From the NCBI RefSeq assembly GCF_001426085.1, contig NZ_LMRR01000041.1, positions 62,001-126,000 on the forward strand: 64,000 bases of DNA. Reading direction: 5' to 3'. The translations under genes were made by a program, and so were the position numbers. Numbering within the stretch: position 1 is the first letter of the stretch; each line of letters begins with the position of its first letter. Under the pieces are notes generated by a model. That model saw only the letters and a program-made list of their open reading frames with translations. It searched no databases and was not told the origin of the DNA. Shown in pieces: positions 46,970-56,017 of this stretch. The stretch is from Rhodococcus sp. Leaf278. GTDB lineage: Bacteria > Actinomycetota > Actinomycetes > Mycobacteriales > Mycobacteriaceae.

Positions 46970-47010
46970 ACAAAAAACCCGCACCCTCGACGAGAGTGCG
47001 GGTTTTGTGT
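46970..47010. terminator. Bidirectional intrinsic terminator
   Basis: AAAACCCGCAC (46974-46984) pairs with GTGCGGGTTTT (46996-47006), with A-rich and T-rich flanks on the two sides. The stem is shared by the plus-strand protease gene and the minus-strand gene ending at 47021. Confidence 0.92.
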
Positions 47011-47020
47011 GGGACGTTGC

Positions 47021-47701
47021 TTACTTGGCGTACACCGTGGTGCCGGGTGCCGCGTTCAGCGTGTTGATCAAGTCGATGCCGGCGATCACAAGGGTCGGGC
47101 CGCCGACTGCGATCGTGCCGATCACAGCGCCAACAGTAGCGAAAGCGCCGATTGCGGGTATGGCCAGGATGCAAGCAGTCGTGGCGCAAGCAAGAGCCCC
47201 GCCCGTGATGCCGCCGACTACTGCACCGATCGCAGTACCGGTGAATCCACCGATTGCTGACGCGAGCCCGAGCTGGGACTGGAAGTTCTCTTGCGCCGCG
47301 AGGTTTTCCTCAGGCGATGCGACGGTCGTCGCACCGATGCTGCGTGAGTTCGCCGACGCCTTCGTGAAGTCGAGGTTCGGGATCAGGCGCAGGGTCTTGC
47401 CGTTGTCATCGACGTTCTGCTCGTACGGGAAGTTCAGTCCGCCGAGGTTGAACGAGAGCGGGAGGGTGACGAGGGTCTTGTCGGCGGCGTCGAGGACGTC
47501 GACCGTCTTGCCGTCGTCGGCAACCTTGAAGACGCCCGCATCGATGGTGGTGACGATGGTGCGGTCTTCCAGATCGACGGTGTAGTTGGTGTCGCCGGGG
47601 GCCGCCTGCTCAGTGGGGCCCTGTGCGTAGGCGGTACCGCTGGCCAAGCCCATCGCCACTGCGACGAAGGCCGAGGTAACGACCAGTTTGCTGAGTTTCA
47701 T
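47021..47701 (-). CDS. Secreted glycine-zipper protein of unknown function
   Basis: A 226-residue exported protein. The signal peptide (KLVVTSAFVAVAMGLASG, cleavage after AYAQ) is followed by a beta-rich domain (TIVTTIDAGVFKVADD, TLVTLPLSFNLGGLNFPYE). The C-terminal 80 residues are a hydrophobic glycine zipper (GGFTGTAIGAVVGGITGGAL), typical of membrane-inserting or pore-like segments. A Cys pair lies in ACATTACIL. The start at 47701 is set by the signal peptide; there is only a weak ribosome-binding site. No domain name can be given. It converges on the S1 protease gene. Confidence 0.7.
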   Translation of the reverse strand: MKLSKLVVTSAFVAVAMGLASGTAYAQGPTEQAAPGDTNYTVDLEDRTIVTTIDAGVFKVADDGKTVDVLDAADKTLVTLPLSFNLGGLNFPYEQNVDDNGKTLRLIPNLDFTKASANSRSIGATTVASPEENLAAQENFQSQLGLASAIGGFTGTAIGAVVGGITGGALACATTACILAIPAIGAFATVGAVIGTIAVGGPTLVIAGIDLINTLNAAPGTTVYAK

Positions 47702-48256
47702 GTGGAGTTCTGTTCCGTTTCTGTGATGTGCACGCTCTGCGGGACCAGGTCCGCTCGAGCTCAAAGCCACCCCGATGACCCTTTTGCGACGTTCGATGCG
47801 CCCGAAGTGTAGCGCACAAACCGGACCGTTCGTTGTCCTTTTGCAACTGTCCCGACGCCTATCAGTTATCAACTGTCACAAACATATTGAGTTTCTGCAG
47901 CACACAGAGTTGCAGTGCGTCAACATGCGGCGAAAATGCCATCCGAACGGTCGACTGCCGGGCCCGCTACTGCGGCGCACTCGATAGTGCAGAGGACAAG
48001 TAAGGACTGCCTTCTCGACAACCCCACCAGGCCATACGCCTAACGTGATCCACGAGACAACCTACCGACGAGTTCAGCCCACCCGTCGGATGGCCTCATT
48101 TCGACGCCCACCAGCGTCGCTTGCCGGAACGATGCTAAGTTACCCATCAGTACAGTCAATTAGCTACCGACGAGTAACATTGGCTGTCGTACAGTTCGAC
48201 GGGCTCGAACCAGCGGTAGCTTTTCCAGCCACCACCCCACAGCGAAAGGCCGCGAC
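47702..48256. promoter_or_regulatory. 555-nt divergent region; TAC-N6-GTA boxes before etfD
   Basis: No credible gene was seen in this stretch. TACCCATCAGTA (48141-48152) and TACCGACGAGTA (48165-48176) have the same TACC-N5-GTA layout (TAC and GTA ends form an inverted repeat), 24 bp apart, and a third near-copy TACCGACGAGTT is at 48063-48074. They lie close to the expected etfD promoter and resemble TetR-type operators of lipid-metabolism genes. The remaining sequence looks AT-richer than its surroundings and holds the promoter of the gene at 47701. Confidence 0.4.
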
Positions 48257-51200
48257 ATGAACGCCCTGACGATCACGTTGGGCACAGTCGGTGCTCTGCT
48301 CAGCCTCGTGTGTTGGTACGCCTTCATTCGTGGGGCCCTGCGCATGTTCAACATCGTGCGGCTGGGTCAGCCGGCACCCGACCGTTGGCGACCGATCGTC
48401 CCCCGCTTCAAGCAGATGGTGATCGAGTTCGCGGCCCACACCAAGATGGTCAAGTTCCGCACCGTCGGCTGGGCGCACTGGCTCGTCATGATCGGTTTCA
48501 TGGTCGGATCGGTGTTCTGGTTCGAGGCCTACGGCCAGACGTTCAACCCCGAGTTCCATTGGCCCATCGTCGGCGACACCGCCGTCTATCACCTGATGGA
48601 CGAGATTCTCGGGCTCGGCACCGTCATCGGCATCGTCACGCTGATCGTCATTCGCCAGCTCAACCACCCGCGTAAGCCCGAGCGCCAGTCGCGCTTCGCC
48701 GGCTCCGGGTTCAAGGCCGCCTACTTCGTCGAGGCCGTCGTGCTCATCGAGGGCCTGGGCATGGTGTTCGTCAAGGCGGGCAAGATCGCCACCTACGGAG
48801 ACGCGAACCCGTACACCGACTTCTTCACGATGCGCCTCGCCGAGCTGCTGCCGGCCAACTCCAACATGGTCTCGATCTTCGCTCTGATCAAGTTGATGTC
48901 CGGCATGATCTGGCTCTACATCGTGGGCACCCGCATCAACTGGGGCGTCGCGTGGCACCGTTTCACGGCCTTCCCCAACATCTACTTCAAGCGCATGGAC
49001 GACGGCACCGTCGCCCTCGGACCGGCCAAGCCGATGATGTCCGGCGGCAAGGTCCTCGAGATGGAAGAGGCCGACCCCGACGTCGACGCGTTCGGCGCAG
49101 GCAAGATCGAGGACTTCAGCTGGAAGGGCTGGCTCGACTTCACCACGTGCACCGAGTGCGGCCGCTGCCAGTCGCAGTGCCCCGCCTGGAACACCGGCAA
49201 GCCCCTCTCCCCCAAGCTGCTGATCATGTCGCTGCGCGACCACAGCCACGCCAAGGCCCCGTACCTGCTGGCCGGCGGCAAGAAGGACATGGCCGGCGAC
49301 GAGGTCGGACTCGTCGATGCAGAAGGCAACGTCGACCAGAAGGCGCTCGACGCCATTCCGCAGGCCGCTCGGGACGAGGCCGATCGCAAGCTCGTCGCCG
49401 ACGCCATCGAAGGCGGCATCATCGATCCCGAGGTGCTGTGGAGCTGCACCACCTGTGGTGCCTGCGTCGAGCAGTGCCCGGTGGACATCGAGCACGTCGA
49501 CCACATCATCGACATGCGCCGCTACCAGGTGTTGATCGAGTCCGAGTTCCCGTCCGAGCTCGCAGGTCTGTTCAAGAACCTGGAGAACAAGGGCAACCCG
49601 TGGGGCCAGAACTCCAAGGACCGGCTCAACTGGATCAACGAGATGGACTTCGACATCCCGGTCTTCGGCAAGGACGCCGATTCGTTCCAGGACTACGAGT
49701 ACCTCTTCTGGGTCGGCTGCGCCGGTGCCTACGAGGACCGGGCGAAGAAGACCACCAAGGCCGTCGCCGAGCTGCTCGCCACTGCAGGCGTGAAGTTCAT
49801 GGTGCTCGGTGCCGACGAGACCTGCACCGGCGACTCCGCTCGCCGCGCGGGCAACGAGTTCCTGTTCCAGCAGCTCGCGATGCAGAACATCGAAACGATC
49901 AACAACGTGTTCGACGGCGTGGAGCAGAAGAAGCGCAAGATCGTCGTCACCTGTGCGCACTGCTTCAACGCCCTCGGTAACGAGTACCCGCAGGTCGGCG
50001 GCGACTACGACGTGGTCCACCACACGCAGCTGCTCAACCGCCTCGTGCGGCAGAAGAAGCTTATTCCGGTGGCCTCGGTCAGCCAGGACATCACGTACCA
50101 CGATCCGTGCTACCTCGGCCGTCACAACAAGGTGTACGACGCTCCGCGTGAGCTGATGGCTGCGTCGGGCTCCAACCTCAAGGAGATGCCGCGTCACGGT
50201 GAGCGGTCCATGTGCTGTGGTGCCGGTGGCGCTCGCATGTGGATGGAAGAGAACATCGGCAAGCGCATCAACATCGACCGGGTCGACGAGGCGCTCGCGA
50301 CCAACCCGAAGAAGATCGCCACGGGCTGCCCGTTCTGCCGCGTCATGCTCACCGACGGTGTCACCGCACGGCAGGAAGGCGGCGCGCACGAGGGTGTCGA
50401 GGTCGTCGACGTCGCGCAGCTGATGCTCGAGTCGATCACCCGCGTCGAGTCCTCGGTACTGGCCGAGAACATCAAGGTCATCCCCCGCGAGCGGACAGCG
50501 GAGGAGGAGCTCGAGACCGAGAAGGCGATGGAGGTCGAAGAGGCCGAGCGCATCGCACCCGTCGAGGAGCCTGCCGAGGCGAAGACCGCTCCCGCAGCTC
50601 CCGCTCCGAAGGCCGGCGGCGGACTGAAGATGAAGGGTCTGGCCAAGGCACCGGGCGCGAAGGCACCGGGTTCGGCTGGAGCGACCGACACGGCCGACAC
50701 TGCCGAAGCCGAGGCAGCACCGAAGCCCAAGGGTCTCGGCATGGCCGGAGGCAAGGCACCCGGCGGCAAGGGTCTGCAGATGAAGGGCAAGGCTCCCGGC
50801 GCGAAGGCAGCTGCCCCTGCGCCTGCCGACGCTCCTGCTGAAGCTCCGTCTGCGGAGACCACCGAGGCCTCGGAATCGACTCCGTCCGTCAAGCCCAAGG
50901 GTCTGGCCGTGAAGTCGGGCTTCAAGAAGCCGGGAGCCAAGGCACCAGGAAATCCCGCCGAAGCTGCTCCGACTGCTGCTCCGGAGGCTGTCAGCGAATC
51001 TTCGGAATCAAGCGCTGCGGCAAGCGAATCCAAGCCGACCGTCCAGCCGAAGGGCCTGGCCGTGAAGTCCGGATTCAAGAAGCCGGGAGCGAAGACTGCG
51101 AGTGCCCCTGCTGCAACAGCTCCGGCTGCCGAGGCACCTGCCAGCGAAGCACCTGCTGCCGAGGCCCCGACTTCGGAGGCGCCCGCTGCCGCAGAATCCA

Positions 51201-51553
51201 AGCCGACCGTCCAGCCCAAGGGTCTGGCCGTGAAGTCCGGATTCAAGAAGCCAGGCGCACGGACACCGGGTGCGACTGCCGCTGCACCTGCCGCGCCGGA
51301 GAAGGCAGAGCCCGAGAAGGCCGAGCCGACACCGGAACCCGAAGCACCGAAGGCCGAAGCACCAGCGACCGAGGCACCGGCAGCTGAGACACCGGCTGCC
51401 GAGGCGACGGAAGCGGAGGCACCGAAGGCGGAAGCGTCGGACACTGCGGCCGATGCGACGTCCAACGGTTCGGATGATCGGACTCCGCCCAAGCCGAAGG
51501 CCGGTGGACTCGGATTCGCTCCGGGAGCCAAGGTTCCGGGTCGCCGGAAGTAA
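48257..51553 (+). CDS. etfD: Membrane iron-sulphur ETF dehydrogenase EtfD
   Basis: A 1098-residue protein corresponding to M. tuberculosis Rv0338c, which takes electrons from ETF (beta-oxidation) to the respiratory chain. The N-terminal 240 residues hold about five to six membrane helices. Two 4Fe-4S motifs follow (CTECGRCQSQCP and CTTCGACVEQCP), then two CCG-type heterodisulphide-reductase-like domains (HDPCYLGRHNKVYD, MCCGAGGARMWMEEN). The last ~330 residues are an unusual Ala/Pro/Lys/Glu tail with three copies of a KPKGLAVKSGFKKPGA-like unit. The mycobacterial protein is about 880 residues, so this tail is an extension. Confidence 0.9.
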   Translation: MNALTITLGTVGALLSLVCWYAFIRGALRMFNIVRLGQPAPDRWRPIVPRFKQMVIEFAAHTKMVKFRTVGWAHWLVMIGFMVGSVFWFEAYGQTFNPEFHWPIVGDTAVYHLMDEILGLGTVIGIVTLIVIRQLNHPRKPERQSRFAGSGFKAAYFVEAVVLIEGLGMVFVKAGKIATYGDANPYTDFFTMRLAELLPANSNMVSIFALIKLMSGMIWLYIVGTRINWGVAWHRFTAFPNIYFKRMDDGTVALGPAKPMMSGGKVLEMEEADPDVDAFGAGKIEDFSWKGWLDFTTCTECGRCQSQCPAWNTGKPLSPKLLIMSLRDHSHAKAPYLLAGGKKDMAGDEVGLVDAEGNVDQKALDAIPQAARDEADRKLVADAIEGGIIDPEVLWSCTTCGACVEQCPVDIEHVDHIIDMRRYQVLIESEFPSELAGLFKNLENKGNPWGQNSKDRLNWINEMDFDIPVFGKDADSFQDYEYLFWVGCAGAYEDRAKKTTKAVAELLATAGVKFMVLGADETCTGDSARRAGNEFLFQQLAMQNIETINNVFDGVEQKKRKIVVTCAHCFNALGNEYPQVGGDYDVVHHTQLLNRLVRQKKLIPVASVSQDITYHDPCYLGRHNKVYDAPRELMAASGSNLKEMPRHGERSMCCGAGGARMWMEENIGKRINIDRVDEALATNPKKIATGCPFCRVMLTDGVTARQEGGAHEGVEVVDVAQLMLESITRVESSVLAENIKVIPRERTAEEELETEKAMEVEEAERIAPVEEPAEAKTAPAAPAPKAGGGLKMKGLAKAPGAKAPGSAGATDTADTAEAEAAPKPKGLGMAGGKAPGGKGLQMKGKAPGAKAAAPAPADAPAEAPSAETTEASESTPSVKPKGLAVKSGFKKPGAKAPGNPAEAAPTAAPEAVSESSESSAAASESKPTVQPKGLAVKSGFKKPGAKTASAPAATAPAAEAPASEAPAAEAPTSEAPAAAESKPTVQPKGLAVKSGFKKPGARTPGATAAAPAAPEKAEPEKAEPTPEPEAPKAEAPATEAPAAETPAAEATEAEAPKAEASDTAADATSNGSDDRTPPKPKAGGLGFAPGAKVPGRRK

Positions 51554-51634
51554 CCTCACACCCTTTTTACCGACTGCGCGCCCCTGTTCACGTCAGAGCA
51601 GGGGCGCGCGGTCGTCAATAGGGGTGTGAGGTCC
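51554..51634. repeat. Palindromic intergenic element, copy B
   Basis: An 81-bp palindrome beginning one base after the etfD stop. The outer arms CCTCACACCC and GGGTGTGAGG are intact, and the inner arms are GACTGCGCGCCCCTG and CAGGGGCGCGCGGTC-like. It matches copies A and C. With copy C it brackets the nuclease-like gene. Confidence 0.9.
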
Positions 51635-51643
51635 CGCCCCGGT

Positions 51644-51670
51644 TTATCCACAGGCGACGAGTTATCCACA
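51644..51670. promoter_or_regulatory. Two perfect DnaA boxes
   Basis: Two exact copies of TTATCCACA (51644-51652 and 51662-51670), direct repeats 18 bp apart. They lie between repeat copy B and the start of the nuclease-like gene. There is no AT-rich unwinding region or dnaA/dnaN, so this is not an origin. The boxes might titrate DnaA or link the gene to replication. Confidence 0.75.
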
Positions 51671-51721
51671 ATCCGGCACACGGGGCTTGTCCAAAGCGAT
51701 TGCGCTGGAGAGCATTCCTTA

Positions 51722-52642
51722 ATGACCCGCATCGTCTCGCGATCCGACGCTCTCTCCCGTGGTACCTCTGATGCCGAATTGCAGCGCTACTGCCGAACGC
51801 GAGCGTGGCGTCGACTGCGACCCGGGCGGTTCGTCAGCCGGTCGCAATTCGACTCGCTCACAGCGGAAGAGAAGCACCGCGTCATCGCCGAGGCTGTGTT
51901 CGACGCGGCCACGGCACCCGACGCAGTCGTCAGTCATGTGAGCGCAGCCGTCTTTCATGGTCTCGATGTGTGGAATGCCGATCTGAGCCGAGTGCACATC
52001 ACCCGCAACCGTGCCCGTGGCGGTGGGCGCAGCAGTGGTCTCCGGAGACTGCACACGTCTCCTTACTCCGACGCGGACGTCGTCGACATCGATGGTGTGC
52101 GGGTCACGGCTTTGGCGCGAACCATCGCCGATTGCGCTCGGACACTCCCCTTCGAGACGGCAGTCTGTATTGCAGACGTCGCCGCGCGAACCCGGGGCCT
52201 GACCGTCGAACAGGTTGTCAAAGCACTGGATTCGTGTCCGAACCACCCGGGGAACCGAAAGGCACACACCGTCGCGAAGTTCATGGACGGCAGGTCCGAG
52301 AGTGTCGGAGAATCGCGCGCCCGGGTGTTGCTGCACAACCTGGGGTACACCCCACAGCTGCAAGTGACGATCACAGATGCCCGCGGATTCGTCGGGCGCG
52401 TGGATTTCGATCTGCCGGACATCGAGACCGTCCTCGAATTCGACGGCAAGGTGAAGTACGGACGCTACGTGCCGGAAGGACAGTCTGCGGCAGACGTGGT
52501 GTGGGAGGAGAAGCGTCGCGAGGATCGCATTCGTGGGAACGGACGCCAGGTTGTACGAATCGCCTGGGCGGACCTCGACAGTCCCGAATTGGTCGAACGG
52601 ATGATCCGCGAGGCTGCCGAGCGCGCCCGACACCGTAAGTGA
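51722..52642 (+). CDS. AbiEi-like / PD-(D/E)XK nuclease-like protein
   Basis: A 306-residue protein. The N-terminal half resembles the AbiEi-type HTH/antitoxin domain (CRTRAWRRLRPGRFVSRSQF, TAVCIADVAARTRGLTVEQV, quoted in parts). The C-terminal 110 residues look like a Vsr/DUF559-type nuclease fold, with GRVDFDLPDIETVLEFDGKVKYGR and EEKRREDRIRGNGRQVVRI giving candidate D-(D/E)-K residues. No AbiEii toxin gene is adjacent. The ATG at 51722 lacks a ribosome-binding site. The gene stops inside repeat copy C and is preceded by copy B and two DnaA boxes, as if it were a mobile cassette. Catalysis is unproven. Confidence 0.65.
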   Translation: MTRIVSRSDALSRGTSDAELQRYCRTRAWRRLRPGRFVSRSQFDSLTAEEKHRVIAEAVFDAATAPDAVVSHVSAAVFHGLDVWNADLSRVHITRNRARGGGRSSGLRRLHTSPYSDADVVDIDGVRVTALARTIADCARTLPFETAVCIADVAARTRGLTVEQVVKALDSCPNHPGNRKAHTVAKFMDGRSESVGESRARVLLHNLGYTPQLQVTITDARGFVGRVDFDLPDIETVLEFDGKVKYGRYVPEGQSAADVVWEEKRREDRIRGNGRQVVRIAWADLDSPELVERMIREAAERARHRK

Positions 52643-52715
52643 GCGCCCCTTTTACCGACTGCGCGCCCCCGCTCGCGTCAGAGCAGGGGCGCGCAGTCTG
52701 CAAAAAGGGTGTGAG
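52639..52715. repeat. Palindromic intergenic element, copy C
   Basis: A 77-bp palindrome overlapping the stop codon of the nuclease-like gene. The inner arms GACTGCGCGCCCCCGCTC (52657-52674) and GAGCAGGGGCGCGCAGTC (52681-52698) pair with one mismatch. The right outer arm AAAAAGGGTGTGAG is intact and the left is degenerate. It reads best in the opposite orientation to copy B. Confidence 0.88.
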
Positions 52716-52804
52716 CTTCCTTGCCACACCCCCGCGACGTGGACGAATCGGGCATCGTGAGTATGGTCGGAATCGCACGGCGTACCCGACGAGTAGGAGC
52801 AGGC

Positions 52805-53074
52805 ATGACCGACGACGCGGACAAGCTCTGGCGACGCTACGACGAGTGGTGGTCGGCGCTGACCCCCGACGACCGAGCGCATGTCGAGAAGTGTTGCGAG
52901 TCCGGCCGGACCGACGAGCGCCTGTGTACCCTCATCCGCGAACACGACGGCCCGTCGAAGGCCGCGTTCGAGGCAGGCAGCAAGTTGTCCGAAGGCAACA
53001 GCAAGTACTGCGCCATCCCCAGCGCGCTGCTCGAGTTTCTCGAGGCGAAGCGCGCACACCCACCACTCAGCTAG
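52805..53074 (+). CDS. Small hypothetical protein
   Basis: An 89-residue soluble protein, starting at ATG 52805 with an AGGAG ribosome-binding site. It is helical and charged (DKLWRRYDEWWSALTPDDRA), with two adjacent Cys in VEKCCESGR and a third Cys in RLCTLIREH. It has no known domain. Its 3' end overlaps the end of the S9 peptidase gene by 8 nt in the opposite orientation. Codon use fits coding DNA. No function can be offered. Confidence 0.55.
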   Translation: MTDDADKLWRRYDEWWSALTPDDRAHVEKCCESGRTDERLCTLIREHDGPSKAAFEAGSKLSEGNSKYCAIPSALLEFLEAKRAHPPLS

Positions 53075-54980
53075 CGGGACGCCACAGCTCCAGCTCGGGG
53101 ATTCCGGGCGGCGTGAATCCCATGACCTGGCCGTAGAAGGACAGTTCGGACTCTCGTGCGTTCACCTGAGTTTCGAGTTTGCGGAACCCATGCGATTCAC
53201 CTGCGTAGGCGAGGTAAGCGTGAGGTATCCCCTTCTCCACCATGGCATCTCGGAATCTCTCGGCCTGTGATAGCGGCACGATCGGGTCGTCCAATCCCTG
53301 CAGCAACAGCACCGGGCAGGACAGTCCGTCGACGTTGTTGACCGGTGCGCGGGTGCGGTACAGGTCGATGGCCTCGGGTAACGGTCCGATGAGCCCGTCG
53401 ATGTAACGGGATTCGAAGTCGTGGGTCTCCGCGACGAACAGCTCGAGCTCAGCGACACCGAAGTAGGAAGCCCCACAGGCGAATACATCCGACGACGTCA
53501 GCGCCGCCAGCACTGTCCAACCGCCTGCGGAGCCGCCTTCGATGGCCAACCGGCGGGGGTCGGCAAGACCGCTGTCGGCGAGCCCTTGCACCGCGGCAAT
53601 GGTGTCTTCCACGTCGACGACGCCCCACTGCCCGCGCAGACGATTGCGGTACTCGCGGCCGTATCCGCTCGACCCGCCGTAGTTCACGTCGACGACGCCG
53701 ATGCCCCGACTGGTGAAGTACGCGAACAGCGGGTTCAGCGCGGGTGCCACGTGCGCCGTCGGACCGCCATGAACGAACGCGACGTACGGCGGGAGTTCGC
53801 CGTCGAGCCCCTCGTAGGCCGGGTTGCGCGGCGCATAGGCGATGGCGTGCACCTCACGATCAGGTCCGTGGAACGTCACCTGACGCCCCTCCGGCAGATA
53901 CGCAGCATCGGGGACGGACTCGAAACCCGAACGGACAGGGGTGAGTTCACGAGTTCCGAGATCGAGTGCGAACAGTCCGCCCGCCACTTGTGCCCCACCG
54001 CCTTTGATCAACACTGTCGATCCGCGGCGCCCACCGAGACCTACCGACGTCACACCGTCGAGCGCGATGTCGTCCAGCGCGCCGGATAAAGGGTCGAGCA
54101 CTGCGAGGGTGTCGGTACCGACGGTCCGCACGGTCAGCAGCTTTCCGTCGTCGAGCACCTCGTACCAACTGGATCCGAGTCGCCACAGTGGAGCACCGAA
54201 ATCGGCATCGAGGGTCAGCAGAGGTGAAAGCGCTCCATCGAGCGTCGCCGAATACAGGTTCCACCAACCACTTCGGTCGCTGATGACGTACAGCGACCGG
54301 TCGTCGATCCACTCCGGCTGCATCACCGATTCCTCGGTCGAACCCAGCAGGACCGTCCAGGACGTGGGATCGGACAGCGATGCCACACGCAATTCCGTTC
54401 CATCCCAAGGCATTTGCGGGTGATTCCATGCGATCCAGGCGATGTGGGTGCCGTCGGGCGACAGGCGCGGGAACGCGAGAAAGTCCGATCCCGCCACCAA
54501 CGAGCGCACCCCGCCACCGCTCAGGTCGATCGCCACGATGTCTCTCGATACCGCTCCGGCGTCGTGCATCTCGCGGACTGCGATGACGTCGTTACCGACT
54601 ACCGAAAGTTCGGCGTACCGGATGCTCGACGCCACAGCCGGTTTCGGGGTCAGCGGCACAGGTGCGCCGCCCGGGGTGAGTCGATAGACGCGTTGATCGG
54701 AGAACCCGGCGAACACCAGGTCGCCGTCCGCTGTCGCGGTCCAAGCCCCTCCGCCGTATTCGTGGACTCGGGTGCGGGCGTTGAACGGTGCGGGCAGAAT
54801 CGGCTGCACTTCTCCGTCGACGTAGCGGCAGACAGCCGTCCGGCCCTGTTCGGCCGGTCTCAATTCCGACCACCAGATTTCGCCTCCCACGTAGCGACCG
54901 CCCTCGACGGGATGGCCCGCGGACGAGAGGTCCGCTGCGGTGATGGGCGAGGGCCAGGATCCGAAGGCGAGTGCAGTCAC
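53067..54980 (-). CDS. S9-family prolyl oligopeptidase-like peptidase
   Basis: A 637-residue cytoplasmic serine peptidase of the S9 (prolyl oligopeptidase) family. The N-terminal seven-bladed propeller-like region is followed by an alpha/beta hydrolase domain. The nucleophile Ser is in IEGGSAGGW, the Asp in LQGLDDPIVP and the His in AGESHGF. VNYGGSSGYGREYR is the family's pre-nucleophile segment. GTG at 54980 is favoured because GGTGGAG lies just upstream; in-frame extension to 55061 is unlikely. It trims short peptides. It stands alone on the minus strand. Confidence 0.85.
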   Translation of the reverse strand: MTALAFGSWPSPITAADLSSAGHPVEGGRYVGGEIWWSELRPAEQGRTAVCRYVDGEVQPILPAPFNARTRVHEYGGGAWTATADGDLVFAGFSDQRVYRLTPGGAPVPLTPKPAVASSIRYAELSVVGNDVIAVREMHDAGAVSRDIVAIDLSGGGVRSLVAGSDFLAFPRLSPDGTHIAWIAWNHPQMPWDGTELRVASLSDPTSWTVLLGSTEESVMQPEWIDDRSLYVISDRSGWWNLYSATLDGALSPLLTLDADFGAPLWRLGSSWYEVLDDGKLLTVRTVGTDTLAVLDPLSGALDDIALDGVTSVGLGGRRGSTVLIKGGGAQVAGGLFALDLGTRELTPVRSGFESVPDAAYLPEGRQVTFHGPDREVHAIAYAPRNPAYEGLDGELPPYVAFVHGGPTAHVAPALNPLFAYFTSRGIGVVDVNYGGSSGYGREYRNRLRGQWGVVDVEDTIAAVQGLADSGLADPRRLAIEGGSAGGWTVLAALTSSDVFACGASYFGVAELELFVAETHDFESRYIDGLIGPLPEAIDLYRTRAPVNNVDGLSCPVLLLQGLDDPIVPLSQAERFRDAMVEKGIPHAYLAYAGESHGFRKLETQVNARESELSFYGQVMGFTPPGIPELELWRPAS

Positions 54981-55081
54981 GATCTCCACCCTAGTGAACT
55001 GACGTGGCTGTAACGCGGTGTTCACCGGCCCTTCAACAGTGACCCGGATGATGGAACACAAGTACCAGTAGGGGGAACACC

Positions 55082-55309
55082 ATGCGCCGGACCACTACCC
55101 AATCGGTGGACCACGAAATTCTGACATTCGGCCGAACCTGGCAGGGCTACGGCGGCGGCAGCGACGAGGACATCTACGTCGCATTCGGCGTCGACGCACG
55201 TACCTACTTCGAGCGCTTGCGTCGTATTCTCGACTCGCCGGTGGCCGAGGAGCTGTCCCCCGACGAGCGGTCCGCAATTCTCGAGATCTGCCGGGCGAGA
55301 CTCACCTGA
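55082..55309 (+). CDS. DUF3263-like small protein
   Basis: A 75-residue protein with a GGGGGA ribosome-binding site. The pattern HEILTFGRTWQGYGG, DEDIYVAFGVDARTYFERLRR and PVAEELSPDERS (quoted in pieces) matches small actinobacterial proteins of the DUF3263 group, which look like helix-turn-helix domains. It is divergent from the S9 peptidase gene and converges on the YedK gene, 3 nt away. A DNA-binding role is possible but unproven. Confidence 0.6.
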   Translation: MRRTTTQSVDHEILTFGRTWQGYGGGSDEDIYVAFGVDARTYFERLRRILDSPVAEELSPDERSAILEICRARLT

Positions 55310-55312
55310 TCG

Positions 55313-56017
55313 TTACACCGGCGTCAACAGCTCCGGGCTGTTGTTCTTGACGCTGTTCACCGCCGTACTCACCTCGTAGGGCTCCAGACGTGGTTCGGGA
55401 ATTGCCGCCAACATCTCCTGCACCGCCCCCAGGTCGGTCACGGTCGGATCGAGCCAGCTCGCGCGGAGATCCGGTGGCAGCACGACTGGCGAGCGATCGT
55501 GAATGTGACCGAGCGCGTCGGCTGCAGGCGAGGTCAGCACCGTGACCGACCAGACCCACCTGTTCTCGTCGTCCTCGGCCTTGGTGGGATCTCGCCAGAG
55601 TTCGTACAAACCTGCCATCGCGAGCACGCCTTCCGTGTGAAGGAAGTAGGGCACCTTTGCGCCGTCGCGCTTCTCCCACTCGTAGTACCCGTCGGCGGGC
55701 ACGATGCAGCGTCGACGGCTCGCGGCCTTCTTGAACGACGGCTTCTCGGTGATGGTCTCCGACCTGGCGTTGATCAGCCGGGAACCGATTTTCGCGTCCT
55801 TTGCCCAGGAGGGGATCAGACCCCAGCGCACCGACCGCAGTTGCCGCACCGCGTCGGACTCCGGTTCGTCCTTGGGGGCGCGTTGAAGCACCGTCCGCAC
55901 CGTCTGTGTCGGGGCGACGTTGTACGACGGCGGCACCTCCTCGCCCACCGTTTCGGCGATGTCGAACACCGCCTGCAGGTCGCTGTCACTCCGGGTACTG
56001 GCATACCGTCCGCACAT
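55313..56017 (-). CDS. SOS response-associated peptidase (YedK/HMCES family)
   Basis: A 234-residue SRAP-domain protein that crosslinks to abasic sites in single-stranded DNA and protects them. Catalytic Cys2 is in MCGRYAS, the Asn is in SYNVAPTQ, the Glu in YYEWEK and the His in GHIHDRSPVV. The initiator Met must be removed to free Cys2, so the ATG at 56017 is the correct start. It is cytoplasmic. Divergent from the aminotransferase gene by 100 nt. Confidence 0.93.
   Translation of the reverse strand: MCGRYASTRSDSDLQAVFDIAETVGEEVPPSYNVAPTQTVRTVLQRAPKDEPESDAVRQLRSVRWGLIPSWAKDAKIGSRLINARSETITEKPSFKKAASRRRCIVPADGYYEWEKRDGAKVPYFLHTEGVLAMAGLYELWRDPTKAEDDENRWVWSVTVLTSPAADALGHIHDRSPVVLPPDLRASWLDPTVTDLGAVQEMLAAIPEPRLEPYEVSTAVNSVKNNSPELLTPV

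Noticed and set aside
51644-51670. Chromosomal or plasmid origin
   Set aside because: Only two DnaA boxes, with no AT-rich element and no replication genes nearby.
51722-52642. Complete AbiE toxin-antitoxin system
   Set aside because: No AbiEii nucleotidyltransferase gene is adjacent; only the AbiEi-like half is seen.
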